Shown: positions 44,850-53,454 of the stretch, one piece after another
How the letters are laid out: each line of letters opens with the position of its first letter
Numbering within the stretch: the stretch's first letter is position 1
DNA from: Cognatilysobacter claricitrinus
Lineage (GTDB): Bacteria > Pseudomonadota > Gammaproteobacteria > Xanthomonadales > Xanthomonadaceae
Length of the DNA stretch: 64,000 bases
Assembly: GCF_045866565.1 (NCBI RefSeq)
Contig: NZ_BAAFZV010000002.1
Span: forward strand, 1,116,001 to 1,180,000
Reading direction: 5' to 3'
Translations under genes and position numbers: made by a program
The notes under the pieces: generated by a model
Databases searched by the model: none
What the model was told of the DNA's origin: nothing
The model's input: the letters and a program-made list of their open reading frames with translations, nothing else

Positions 44850-46270
44850 CCGACGAACAACATAGACGACTCGCCAGCACGCACAACCGGTTCGGCCTGG
44901 GCGCACGCCCGGGCGACCTCGACCGTGCCGACGACCCGCACGCAGTGCTCGCGCGCCAGCTTTCGGGCGATGCCCGCGCGACCGCATTTACCGGCCTGCC
45001 GACCAGCGCTGATTACCTCCATCGCGAAGCGACGGTGCTCGCCATGGTGCGACAGGCGAAGCGCACGCAGAACGACACCACGATGGTGCCGGCGCAGGAC
45101 GATGCCGCTCCCTTGCAGGGACGCAATCGCCAGACCGGTGGGCGCGGCGAATTGCGGCAGTCCGTGCGTGCCGAACTCGATGCGCGCTACCGCCATGCTG
45201 CGACGACGCCCGACGGCTTCGCGGAACGGCTCGTTCGCTTCTGGTCGAATCATTTCGCGGTGTCAATCGACAAACGCCAGGCGCTGCTCTACGCGGCGCC
45301 GATGGAGCGAGAAGCCATTCGCCCGAATGCGTCCGGGTACTTCGGCGATCTGCTCTTCGCTGTCGAGCAGCACCCCGCGATGCTGCGCTACCTCGACAAC
45401 GTGCGTTCGATCGGCGACGACTCACGCATCGCCCGTCGTGTCGCCGGCAAGCGCCAGCTCGGACTCAACGAGAACCTGGCGCGCGAGATCCTCGAGCTTC
45501 ATACGCTGGGCGTCGATGGGGGCTACACGCAGGCGGACGTCACCGAGCTGGCGCGCGCGATCACCGGCTGGAGCACGCCGGCGCCGCGCGACGTGCTCGA
45601 CAGCGTGCCAGCCTCGGCGTTCGTGTTCCGCGCCAACGCACACGAAGGCGGCGCGCGCAGCGTGGTGGGTCGCCGCTATGCGGACGCGGGCATCGAGCAG
45701 GGACGCGCGATCCTGCGCGATCTCGCAGTGCACCCCTCAACGGCCCGCCACGTATCGACCAAGCTCGCAAGGCATTTCATCGCGGATGAACCGCCGAAGG
45801 CGGTCGTCGACCGCATGACGCAGGCGTGGATCCGCAGTAACGGCCAACTCGTCGATGTGTATCGCGCGCTGATCGACAGCCCCGAGGCGTGGGACGCGGG
45901 CGCGCGCAAGTTCCGCACGCCGGATGACTTCATCGTCGCCGCGCTGCGCTCGCTCGACGCCGAACAGCCGATCGCACGCCTGCAGCCGGTGCTGACGCAA
46001 CTTGGCGAACCGGCGTTCACCCCGCGTTCCCCGGCCGGTTTTCCCGACATCACGAGTGCGTGGAGCGGTGGCGACGCGTTGTTCAAGCGCGTGCAGGCCG
46101 CGCAACGGCTTGCGACGCTCGCATCGATGCTCGACCCGCTCGCGACCGCACGCAGCGCACTCGGACCGCATCTCGACAACGCGACTGCGACCACGTTGCG
46201 TCGCGCCGAATCCGCACGTTCCGGTCTCGCGCTGCTGTTCGCGAGCCCCGCGTTCCAGTGGAGAACCTGA
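44846..46270 (+). CDS. DUF1800 family protein
   Basis: A 474-aa protein of a poorly understood family usually found beside DUF1501 genes. Family landmarks are RFGLGARPGDLDRADDP, the WSNHFAVS segment, and LGLNENLAREILELHTLGVDGGYTQADVTELARAITGW. GGGGAGG lies about 8 nt before the ATG. It has no clear signal peptide, so it may be cytoplasmic or exported with its partner. The DUF1501 gene follows with 1 bp between stop and start. Confidence 0.93.
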   Translation: MTDEQHRRLASTHNRFGLGARPGDLDRADDPHAVLARQLSGDARATAFTGLPTSADYLHREATVLAMVRQAKRTQNDTTMVPAQDDAAPLQGRNRQTGGRGELRQSVRAELDARYRHAATTPDGFAERLVRFWSNHFAVSIDKRQALLYAAPMEREAIRPNASGYFGDLLFAVEQHPAMLRYLDNVRSIGDDSRIARRVAGKRQLGLNENLAREILELHTLGVDGGYTQADVTELARAITGWSTPAPRDVLDSVPASAFVFRANAHEGGARSVVGRRYADAGIEQGRAILRDLAVHPSTARHVSTKLARHFIADEPPKAVVDRMTQAWIRSNGQLVDVYRALIDSPEAWDAGARKFRTPDDFIVAALRSLDAEQPIARLQPVLTQLGEPAFTPRSPAGFPDITSAWSGGDALFKRVQAAQRLATLASMLDPLATARSALGPHLDNATATTLRRAESARSGLALLFASPAFQWRT

Positions 46271-46271
46271 C

Positions 46272-47411
46272 ATGGATGCGAGCCGACGCCGCTTCCTCGC
46301 CGTCGCAGGTGCCAGCGCCTCACTCGCGCTGTGGCCGCGACTCCCCTCGTTCGCCGGCGCGCTGCGCGGCAACGGCGATGCACGCTTCGTGGTCGTACTG
46401 CTGCGTGGCGGGCTGGATGCGCTGCACGCGCTCCCGCCGGTCGGCGATCCGGACTATCTGCGGCTGCGTCGCGACCTAGCAGTCACCGACGCGCTGCCCC
46501 TCGGCGGCGGCTTCGGGTTGCATCCATCGCTGTCGTTCGCATCGCAGCTGTACGCGTCGAAACAGTTCATGCCGGTGGTCGCCATCGCGCCCCCGTATCG
46601 CGGACGCTCGCACTTCGAGGCACAGGACAACGTCGAAAGCGGAGGCGATGCGAGCGCGCACCTGCAGACAGGCTGGCTGAGCCGGACGAGCGCGTCGATG
46701 ACGGGTGCGGATGCGCTCGCGGTGGCGAGCGTCGCGCCGCTGTCGGCGCGCGGGCCGGGGCACGTGCGCACGTGGTCGCCGCCATTCGCGGACGATGTCG
46801 ACCCGATGATGTTGCAGCGCCTGCAGGCGCTGTACGCGAACGATCGCGAACTCGCGCCGTCGTTCGCCGAAGCGATGCGCAACGGCGACATGGGCAGCAG
46901 CGGTGCGTTGCGCCTGCCGCAGGCAATGCAGGCGGCGGCGACGTTCATGCGTGCCGCGGATGGCCCGCGCATCGCGTTCGTCGAGGACACCGGGTGGGAC
47001 AGCCACGGCGGGCAGGCGTATCAGCTGAAGCGAAAGCTCGGCGAACTCGACGCCGGCCTGCGCGCGTTCCACGACGCCGGGCAACCTGTCTGGTCAAAAA
47101 CGGTCATCGCGATCGTCACGGAATTCGGTCGTACCGCCGCGGCCAACGGCACCGGCGGCACCGATCACGGCACCGGCGGCGTCGCGTTCCTCGCGGGCGG
47201 CGCGGTGCGGGGCGGACGCATCGCCGGCGACTGGCCCGGGCTGTCGTCGTCCGCGTTGTTCGAAGGCCGCGACCTACACGCGACCAGCGACCTGCGCGCC
47301 CTGTTCAAGGGCGTGCTGGTCGACCACATGGGTGTGGATCGCACGGCGGTCGAGCGTCAGGTGTTCCCCGACAGCGCGACCGCGCGCGCGATGGGCGGCC
47401 TGGTGGCCTGA
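46272..47411 (+). CDS. DUF1501 family protein with Tat signal
   Basis: The 379-aa product starts MDASRRRFLAVAGASASLAL, a twin-arginine signal peptide (SRRRFL), so it is probably exported folded. The core has the DUF1501 alkaline-phosphatase-like features RFVVVLLRGGLDALHALP, EDTGWDSHGGQ and TEFGRTAAANGTGGTDHGTGGVAFLAGG, with conserved Asp and His that could bind metal. Function unknown. It is cotranscribed with the DUF1800 gene and ends 12 bp from the convergent rhlE. Confidence 0.93.
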   Translation: MDASRRRFLAVAGASASLALWPRLPSFAGALRGNGDARFVVVLLRGGLDALHALPPVGDPDYLRLRRDLAVTDALPLGGGFGLHPSLSFASQLYASKQFMPVVAIAPPYRGRSHFEAQDNVESGGDASAHLQTGWLSRTSASMTGADALAVASVAPLSARGPGHVRTWSPPFADDVDPMMLQRLQALYANDRELAPSFAEAMRNGDMGSSGALRLPQAMQAAATFMRAADGPRIAFVEDTGWDSHGGQAYQLKRKLGELDAGLRAFHDAGQPVWSKTVIAIVTEFGRTAAANGTGGTDHGTGGVAFLAGGAVRGGRIAGDWPGLSSSALFEGRDLHATSDLRALFKGVLVDHMGVDRTAVERQVFPDSATARAMGGLVA

Positions 47412-47423
47412 CGCGTCGTCGCC

Positions 47424-48728
47424 TTAGCGCGACGGACGCGCCGACCTGCTCGCCGCGCTACGCGGCTTGCCGGTGTGCGCATGGGCATGCGCGGTGCGCG
47501 CAGCCGGCTTGCCATGCGGACGATGCGACGGACGCGGAGTGCGCTGCGCCTGCACCGGCTTCATGTCCATGCGCAGCGCACGCGTCGGCGCGAAGCCTTC
47601 GACGGTCACCTGCTGCACGTTGGCGCCAAGCATCTTCTGCACCTGCGCGAGCAGGCCGCCTTCGTCGACGCCGACCAGCGAGATCGCCTCGCCCGTCGCG
47701 CCGTTGCGACCGGTGCGGCCGATGCGGTGCACGTAGTCCTCGGCGACCATCGGCAGGTCGAAGTTGATCACCAGCGGCAGGTCCGGAATGTCCAGGCCAC
47801 GCGCAGCGACGTCGGTCGCAACCAGCACGCGAGCGCGGCCGGCCTTGAATGCGTCGAGCGCCTTCTGGCGCTGGCCCTGGCTCTTGTTGCCGTGGATCGC
47901 GACGGCCTTCAGGCCGGCTTCCTCGAGCTGCTCGGCAAGGCGGTTGCAGCCATGCTTGGTGCGGCCGAAGACCAGCACGCGATCCTGGAAGCGCGTAGCC
48001 AGCAGGTGCACCAGCAGGTCCTTCTTGCGGCTGCCGTCGACCGGATGCGCGATGTGCTTGATCGTCGACGCAACGGTATTGCGCGCGGCGACTTCGACTT
48101 CGACCGGGTTACGCATGAAGTCCATGGCGAGGCCACGGATGCGCGGCTCGAACGTGGCCGAGAACAGCAGCGTCTGCCGCGCCTTCGGCACGGTGTTGAC
48201 GATGCGCTTGATCGCCGGCATGAAGCCCATGTCGAGCATGCGGTCGGCTTCGTCGAGCACGAGGATCTCGATCGCGTCGAGCTTGGCGGTGCCGCGCTCG
48301 AGGTGGTCGATCAGGCGGCCCGGCGTGGCGACCATGATGTCGACGCCACGACGCAGCACGTCCATCTGCGGACCCATGCCGACGCCGCCGAAGATCATGC
48401 AGGTATGCAGCTGCAGGTGGCGGGCGTAGGAACGCAGGCTCTCGTTGACCTGCACCGCGAGTTCGCGCGTCGGCACGAGGATGAGCGCTCGCGGACGGCG
48501 CGGCCCCTGGGCGGCGGTCGTCTTGGACAGGCGGGCAAGCAGCGGCAGCGCGAACGCGCCGGTCTTGCCGGTGCCCGTCTGCGCGGCGCCGAGGACGTCA
48601 CGGCCGGCGAGAACCGCGGGGATGGCGGCCTGCTGGATCGGCGTCGGGGTGTTGTAGTTGAGGACTGCGAGCGCGCGCAGCACGGCGGGCGGCAGGCCGA
48701 GCGCCTCGAAGGTCGAGGGTTCAGTCAT
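47424..48728 (-). CDS. rhlE: DEAD-box ATP-dependent RNA helicase RhlE
   Basis: A 434-aa helicase with all core motifs: FEALGLPPAVLRAL and the TPIQ motif, Walker A AQTGTGKT, PTRELAVQ, ATPGRLIDHL, DEAD in VLDEADRMLDMGF, SAT in LFSATFEP, and the C-terminal VATDVAARGLDIP and HRIGRTGRNG. The last 60 residues are basic and His-rich (GKPAARTAHAHAHTGK), an RNA-binding tail as in other RhlE proteins. The ATG at 48728 has GGAG 8 nt upstream. Works in rRNA processing or cold adaptation. Confidence 0.95.
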   Translation of the reverse strand: MTEPSTFEALGLPPAVLRALAVLNYNTPTPIQQAAIPAVLAGRDVLGAAQTGTGKTGAFALPLLARLSKTTAAQGPRRPRALILVPTRELAVQVNESLRSYARHLQLHTCMIFGGVGMGPQMDVLRRGVDIMVATPGRLIDHLERGTAKLDAIEILVLDEADRMLDMGFMPAIKRIVNTVPKARQTLLFSATFEPRIRGLAMDFMRNPVEVEVAARNTVASTIKHIAHPVDGSRKKDLLVHLLATRFQDRVLVFGRTKHGCNRLAEQLEEAGLKAVAIHGNKSQGQRQKALDAFKAGRARVLVATDVAARGLDIPDLPLVINFDLPMVAEDYVHRIGRTGRNGATGEAISLVGVDEGGLLAQVQKMLGANVQQVTVEGFAPTRALRMDMKPVQAQRTPRPSHRPHGKPAARTAHAHAHTGKPRSAASRSARPSR

Positions 48729-49148
48729 GGTGGTGCTCCAATGGAAATACGCCGCGGGGATAACCGCGGGTCCACTCGGAGCCTTCCAGACCGCGCTGCG
48801 AGTAAAGGGGTGACGCGCCGGAAAGGCCCGGAACGTGTCGGCGTCGAGAATGCGTGCGGATGACGTCGCGATGCCGCATGGGGCGGCAAGGGCCGAAAGG
48901 GCCTGCGAGAACCGTGGAAAACGCGCCCCGAAGGAGCGGATGCCAGACGCTGAACGGTGTGCATCCTACGTGAAAAGCCGACGCCCTGCCCGGCCGCTTG
49001 TGGTTACGGTTCAGTCCGGCTCGCCGACATGACCTCCGGCACGCTTCCGATAACGCACCCGCGGGTAACGTCCGGCCAACATGCCATCCGGCGTGTCGCC
49101 CGCGCCTGCGCGCCCGGGCCGACCCCTGTCCCGGCTCCGGAGCCCGAC
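48729..49148. other. 420-bp intergenic region between rhlE and M13 peptidase
   Basis: A divergent promoter region without a supportable gene. On the rhlE side CCGCGG at 48752-48757 and 48764-48769 could form a short hairpin with a 6-nt loop in the helicase leader. I see no clear -35/-10 pair. A reading frame continues from the peptidase upstream to 48957 but lacks protein-like sequence. The length on the rhlE side leaves room for a long regulated leader, as is often seen for DEAD-box helicases. Confidence 0.4.
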
Positions 49149-51224
49149 GTGACCCCAAAGAACCGCACCCTCCCGCTTGCCCTCGCCGTCGTGGCCGTCC
49201 TGGCCGGTGGCGTCGCCGCCTATGCCGCGCCCAAGGCCGCGGGCGACCTCAGCATCGACGCGTCGAAGCTGCCGCCGGTCAACCGTTTCATGAAGAGCGA
49301 CCTCGACCCGTCGAAGAACGCGTGCACGGACTTCGGCGGCTACGTCAACGGCAAGTGGCTGGCCTCGCACCCGATCCCGTCCGACCGCACGTCGTGGGGC
49401 GCGTTCGAGATGCTCGACGAGCGGAGCAACGCCGCGCAGCGCCAGATCGCCGAGAAGGTCGCGGGCGACAAGAACGCGACGGGCGTGCAGAAGATCGTCG
49501 GTGATTTCTGGGCGACCGGCATGGACACCAAGTCGATCAACGCGCAGGGCATCGCGCCGCTGAAGTCGCGCCTGGCCGCGATCGACGCGCTCGACGACAA
49601 GGGCGAGATCGCCGACTACCTGCGCAAGAGCGCGGCGTCGGGCGAGAACGTTCTGTTCGGCTTCGGTTCGACGCCGGACTACAAGAACTCGTCGGTCAAC
49701 ATCGGCGTCGCGTTCCAGGGCGGCCTGGGCCTGCCGGACACGACGTTCTATACGGACGCCACCAAGGCCGGCGTGCTGAAGGCGTACGAAGCGCACGTCG
49801 CCAAGGTGCTGACGCTGTCGGGCGTGTCGGCCGCCGACGCCGCCAAGCAGGCGAAGGACGTGGTCGCGTTCGAGACGCGCCTTGCGAAGGCGTCGAAGTC
49901 GCGTTCGGAGCTGTCGCGCGACGCCGAGCTGTTCTACCACCCGGTCAGCCCGGCCGAAGCCGACAAGCTGACGCCGAACTTCCCGTGGACGACGTTCTTC
50001 CAGTCGCAGGGCCTCGAAGTTCCGTCGATGTTCTCGCTGGCCATTCCGTCCTTCCACCAGGAAGTGAGCAAGATGCTCGGCGACGTGCCGGCGTCGTCGT
50101 GGCGCAGCTACCTGCGCTTCCACACTGTCGACGAAGCGTCGCCGTACCTGTCGGACGCGTTCGTCAACGAGAACTTCGCGTTCTACAACCAGACGCTGCG
50201 CGGCCAGAAGCAGATCAAGGAGCGCGGCAAGCGCGTGCTCGGGGCGCTCAACGGCGCGGCCGGTGAAGCGATGGGCCAGCTGTACGTCAAGACGGCGTTC
50301 TCGGCCGATTCGAAGGCGCGCATGGAGCAGCTCGTGCAGAACCTGCGCGACGCGCAGAAGGCGCGCATCGAGAAGCTCGACTGGATGACCGCCGAAACCA
50401 AGCAGAAGGCGCTCGCCAAGTGGGCGGCATTCACGCCGAAGATCGGCTACCCGGACAAGTGGCGTGACTGGTCGGGCCTGCACACCTCGCGCAGCAGCTA
50501 CATCGCGAATGTGATCGCCGCGAACGAGTTCAACTACAAGTGGGACATCTCGAAGATCGGCAAGCCGGTGGACCGCACCGAATGGGGCATGAGCCCGCAG
50601 ACGGTGAACGCGTACTACAACCCGTCGATGAACGAGATCGTGTTCCCGGCCGCGATCCTGCAGCCGCCGTTCTTCGACCCCAAGGCGCCGGACGAGATGA
50701 ACTACGGCGGCATCGGCGCGGTAATCGGCCATGAGATGACGCACGGCTACGACGACCAGGGCAGCCGTTTCGGACCGACCGGCAACTTCGAGAACTGGTG
50801 GACCGATGCGGACTCCAAGGGCTTCGAGTCGCGCACCGACAAGCTCGTCAACCAGTTCAACGGTTACGAAGCGGCCCCGGGCCTGAAGGTCGACGGCAAG
50901 CACACGCTCGGCGAGAACATCGCGGACCTCGGCGGCCTCAACACCGCCTACGACGCGATGCAGAAGGCGACGGCAGGCAAGCCGGACACGGTGAAGGACG
51001 GCCTGACGCGCGACCAGCGCTTCTTCCTCAACTTCGCGACCGTGTGGCGCCGCAACTTCACGCCGGACGAGCTGAAGCTGCGCATCACCACCGATGAGCA
51101 CGCACCGGCGAACTTCCGCGCGATCGGCGCGCCGTCCAACATGCCGGCGTTCGCGACGGCGTTCCAGTGCAAGGCGGGCAGCCCGATGGTGCGCGGTGGC
51201 GACCAGCAGGTCGTGATCTGGTAA
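49149..51224 (+). CDS. M13 (neprilysin-like) metallopeptidase, complete active site
   Basis: A 691-aa secreted zinc endopeptidase of the PepO/neprilysin family. GTG at 49149 is chosen because CGGAG is 6 nt upstream and it begins a signal peptide (TLPLALAVVAVLAGGVAAYA). The catalytic motif HEMTH lies at 528-532 (His528, Glu529, His532), the third ligand and helper Asp in GENIAD (Glu589), and the substrate-binding NAYYNPSMNE and the C-terminal FRAIGAPSN Arg are all present. Likely active, in the periplasm or secreted. A terminator follows 26 bp after the stop. Confidence 0.95.
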   Translation: MTPKNRTLPLALAVVAVLAGGVAAYAAPKAAGDLSIDASKLPPVNRFMKSDLDPSKNACTDFGGYVNGKWLASHPIPSDRTSWGAFEMLDERSNAAQRQIAEKVAGDKNATGVQKIVGDFWATGMDTKSINAQGIAPLKSRLAAIDALDDKGEIADYLRKSAASGENVLFGFGSTPDYKNSSVNIGVAFQGGLGLPDTTFYTDATKAGVLKAYEAHVAKVLTLSGVSAADAAKQAKDVVAFETRLAKASKSRSELSRDAELFYHPVSPAEADKLTPNFPWTTFFQSQGLEVPSMFSLAIPSFHQEVSKMLGDVPASSWRSYLRFHTVDEASPYLSDAFVNENFAFYNQTLRGQKQIKERGKRVLGALNGAAGEAMGQLYVKTAFSADSKARMEQLVQNLRDAQKARIEKLDWMTAETKQKALAKWAAFTPKIGYPDKWRDWSGLHTSRSSYIANVIAANEFNYKWDISKIGKPVDRTEWGMSPQTVNAYYNPSMNEIVFPAAILQPPFFDPKAPDEMNYGGIGAVIGHEMTHGYDDQGSRFGPTGNFENWWTDADSKGFESRTDKLVNQFNGYEAAPGLKVDGKHTLGENIADLGGLNTAYDAMQKATAGKPDTVKDGLTRDQRFFLNFATVWRRNFTPDELKLRITTDEHAPANFRAIGAPSNMPAFATAFQCKAGSPMVRGGDQQVVIW

Positions 51225-51249
51225 TCCCACGCGACACGCAGTGAGCGCG

Positions 51250-51282
51250 AAGGCCCGGGGCAACCCGGGCCTTTCGTTTTTT
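51250..51282 (+). terminator. Intrinsic terminator after first M13 gene
   Basis: A 10-bp perfect stem, AAGGCCCGGG at 51250-51259 and CCCGGGCCTT at 51264-51273, with loop GCAA and a T-rich tail (TCGTTTTTT). The second M13 gene therefore needs its own promoter. Confidence 0.9.
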
Positions 51283-51336
51283 GCAGCCACGCGCACGAAC
51301 GCGTGAGGAAATCGTTCAGTGGCTGCGCCGCGCCGT

Positions 51337-51345
51337 TGCTAGACT
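51337..51345 (+). promoter_or_regulatory. Candidate extended -10 promoter of second M13 gene
   Basis: TGC followed by TAGACT at 51340-51345, 28 bp before the ATG at 51374 and downstream of a terminator, where a promoter is required. TAGACT matches the -10 consensus in four of six positions and is preceded by TGn. Confidence 0.5.
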
Positions 51346-51373
51346 CCAGCCGGTTTCCACAAGGACGCTCGCA

Positions 51374-53401
51374 ATGACCGCACGCCCGATCGTCGCCGCA
51401 CTGGCCGTTGCCCTGCTCACCCTGACGTCCGTCCCCGATTCCGCTGCGGCGACGAAGAAGAAAGCGTCGAGCGCCTCGTCGCGCACTGCCAAGCCCGCCG
51501 CGCCGACGGCATGCACCGACTTCTACACCTACGCCAACCAGTCGTGGTTGGCGTCGAACCCGGCAACACCCGGCGTGCCGGCGGTGTCCGCGCTCGACCA
51601 GCTGCGCCAGCGCGCCTACCAGCAGCAGGTCGACCTACTCAACAGCGCCATGAGCGCGCCGTCGAACGACGTGCAGAAACTGCTGGGCGACTTCTGGGCG
51701 AGCGGCATCGACGAAGCGGCGGTCGAACGCGACGGCGCGAACCCGATCGCACCGCTGCTCAGCCGCATCAATGCGATCAAGAAGGCCAAGGACATTCCGC
51801 CGGCGATCGCCGCGCTGCACCAAGTCGGTATTCCCGTCGCATTCAATTTCAGCGCCGACGTCGACCTCGCCGACACCAGCCGCCACATCGGCTACTTCAC
51901 CGGCGGCGGTATCGGCCTCCAGGATCCCGCGTTCTATTCGCGCACCGACGCCGAAACGCGCGAGGTGATGGACCGCTACCGCACGTACGTGCAGAAGATC
52001 CTGTTGCTGACCGGCACGCAGCAGGCGCAGATGCCGCAGGAACTCGCGTACGTGATGGACGTCGAGACGCGCATCGCACAGGCGCTGCGCCCGTTGTCGA
52101 TCCAGCGCGATCCGCGCGCGAACTACGCCCCGGTGCCGACCGCGAACCTCGCGATGCAGTACAAGCGCCTGCAGCTGGCCGATTTCCTCAAGGCGCAGGG
52201 CGTCACCGACGACCAGGTGTCGATGGCGAACCCGGAGCTGTTCACCACGCTCGACAACCTCGTCGCCGGGCTGCCGGTTGAGGAATGGAAGACCTTCCTG
52301 CGCTGGCGCGTGGGCGACGCGATGGCGCCCTACCTCGCCAAGTCGTGGCGCGACGCGAACTTCGAGTTCCGCGGCCGGCTGCTCGCCGCGCAAGTGGCGC
52401 CGGCATCGCGCCAGCAGGCCGTGCTCGACGCGATCAACCTCGCCGCCGGCCCTATGCTTGGCCGGGAATACGTCGCGCGCTACCTGCCCGCTGCGTCGCG
52501 CACGCAGGCCGAAACGATCGCCACGCAGGTGCGCGACGCGCTGTCGTCGATGGTCGACCACGATCCGCGCCTTGGCGACGCGGCGAAGACCGAGGCCAAG
52601 GCGAAGCTCGCCGCGCTGAAGATCGAAGTGGGCGCGCCGCGTCGCGACCTCGACTACACCGTCCAGCCGATGGGGCGCGGCAGCTTCGGCAGCAACATGC
52701 TGATCGCCTCGACCTGGCGTCATCGCGAGGAAATGAAGCGCATCGGCCGCGGCAATGCGGATCGTCGCTGGGACGTGCTGCCGCAACAGCCCGCGCTGAC
52801 CTACGACGCGACGCAGAACCGCCTGATCGTCACCGCTGCGATGCTGCAGCCGCCGGTGTTCGACGCGACGCAACCGGTCGCCTCGCTGTACGGCGCGTAT
52901 GGCGCGCTGGTCGGTCACGAGTTGAGCCACGCGATCGACACGCAGGGCCGCCTCATCGACGCCAAGGGCCAGTCGCGCGACTGGTGGACGCCGACCGAAA
53001 CCGCGGCGTGGTCGTCGCTGGGCGGCCGTGTTTCGGCGCAGGCCGGCGCCCTCGCCTATCCGCAGCTCACCGGCGTCAACGTCAACGGCACGCTCGTGCG
53101 CGACCAGCTGATCGCGGACCAGGCAGGCGTCGAACTCGCGCAGGCCGCGTTGCAGAGCGCACAACCCGGCGCCGCGAAGGAAACCATGCAGGCCTTCTAC
53201 ACGGGCTGGGCGCATCTGTGGCCCGAGCAGGTGTCGGTCGACGAAGCCACCGCGCGCGCGGCGACCAGCGCGTATCCGCCGGGTCGCTGGCGCACTAACG
53301 TTCCGCTGATGAACCAGCCGGCGTTCGGTACCGCCTTCGCGTGCAAGGCCGGCAATGCGATGCAGCCGAAGCCCGAGCAACTGGTGCGGTTGTGGCCGTG
53401 A
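51374..53401 (+). CDS. Second M13-family protein, degenerate zinc site
   Basis: A 675-aa paralogue of the upstream M13 peptidase, with a signal peptide (MTARPIVAALAVALLTLTS, cleavage near DSAAA) and a Lys/Ser/Ala-rich linker. HELSH is retained at 515-519, but the third-ligand motif GENIAD is changed to DQLIAD, with Gln578 in place of Glu, and the NAYY substrate motif is changed to LTYD. The C-terminal Arg (WRTNVPLMN) is kept. So metal binding and catalysis may be impaired or altered. It could be a pseudoenzyme with a binding or regulatory role. The ATG is preceded by AAGGA. Confidence 0.9.
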   Translation: MTARPIVAALAVALLTLTSVPDSAAATKKKASSASSRTAKPAAPTACTDFYTYANQSWLASNPATPGVPAVSALDQLRQRAYQQQVDLLNSAMSAPSNDVQKLLGDFWASGIDEAAVERDGANPIAPLLSRINAIKKAKDIPPAIAALHQVGIPVAFNFSADVDLADTSRHIGYFTGGGIGLQDPAFYSRTDAETREVMDRYRTYVQKILLLTGTQQAQMPQELAYVMDVETRIAQALRPLSIQRDPRANYAPVPTANLAMQYKRLQLADFLKAQGVTDDQVSMANPELFTTLDNLVAGLPVEEWKTFLRWRVGDAMAPYLAKSWRDANFEFRGRLLAAQVAPASRQQAVLDAINLAAGPMLGREYVARYLPAASRTQAETIATQVRDALSSMVDHDPRLGDAAKTEAKAKLAALKIEVGAPRRDLDYTVQPMGRGSFGSNMLIASTWRHREEMKRIGRGNADRRWDVLPQQPALTYDATQNRLIVTAAMLQPPVFDATQPVASLYGAYGALVGHELSHAIDTQGRLIDAKGQSRDWWTPTETAAWSSLGGRVSAQAGALAYPQLTGVNVNGTLVRDQLIADQAGVELAQAALQSAQPGAAKETMQAFYTGWAHLWPEQVSVDEATARAATSAYPPGRWRTNVPLMNQPAFGTAFACKAGNAMQPKPEQLVRLWP

Positions 53402-53424
53402 CCTGACACTGCGTCGCGCATGAA

Positions 53425-53454
53425 AACGCCCGCTTTCGCGGGCGTTCTTTTTTA
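53425..53454. terminator. Bidirectional terminator between second M13 gene and rhomboid gene
   Basis: AACGCCCGC at 53425-53433 pairs with GCGGGCGTT at 53438-53446, loop TTTC, followed by CTTTTTT. The tail contains the rhomboid stop codon on the other strand (53452-53454), so the signal serves both genes. Confidence 0.85.
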
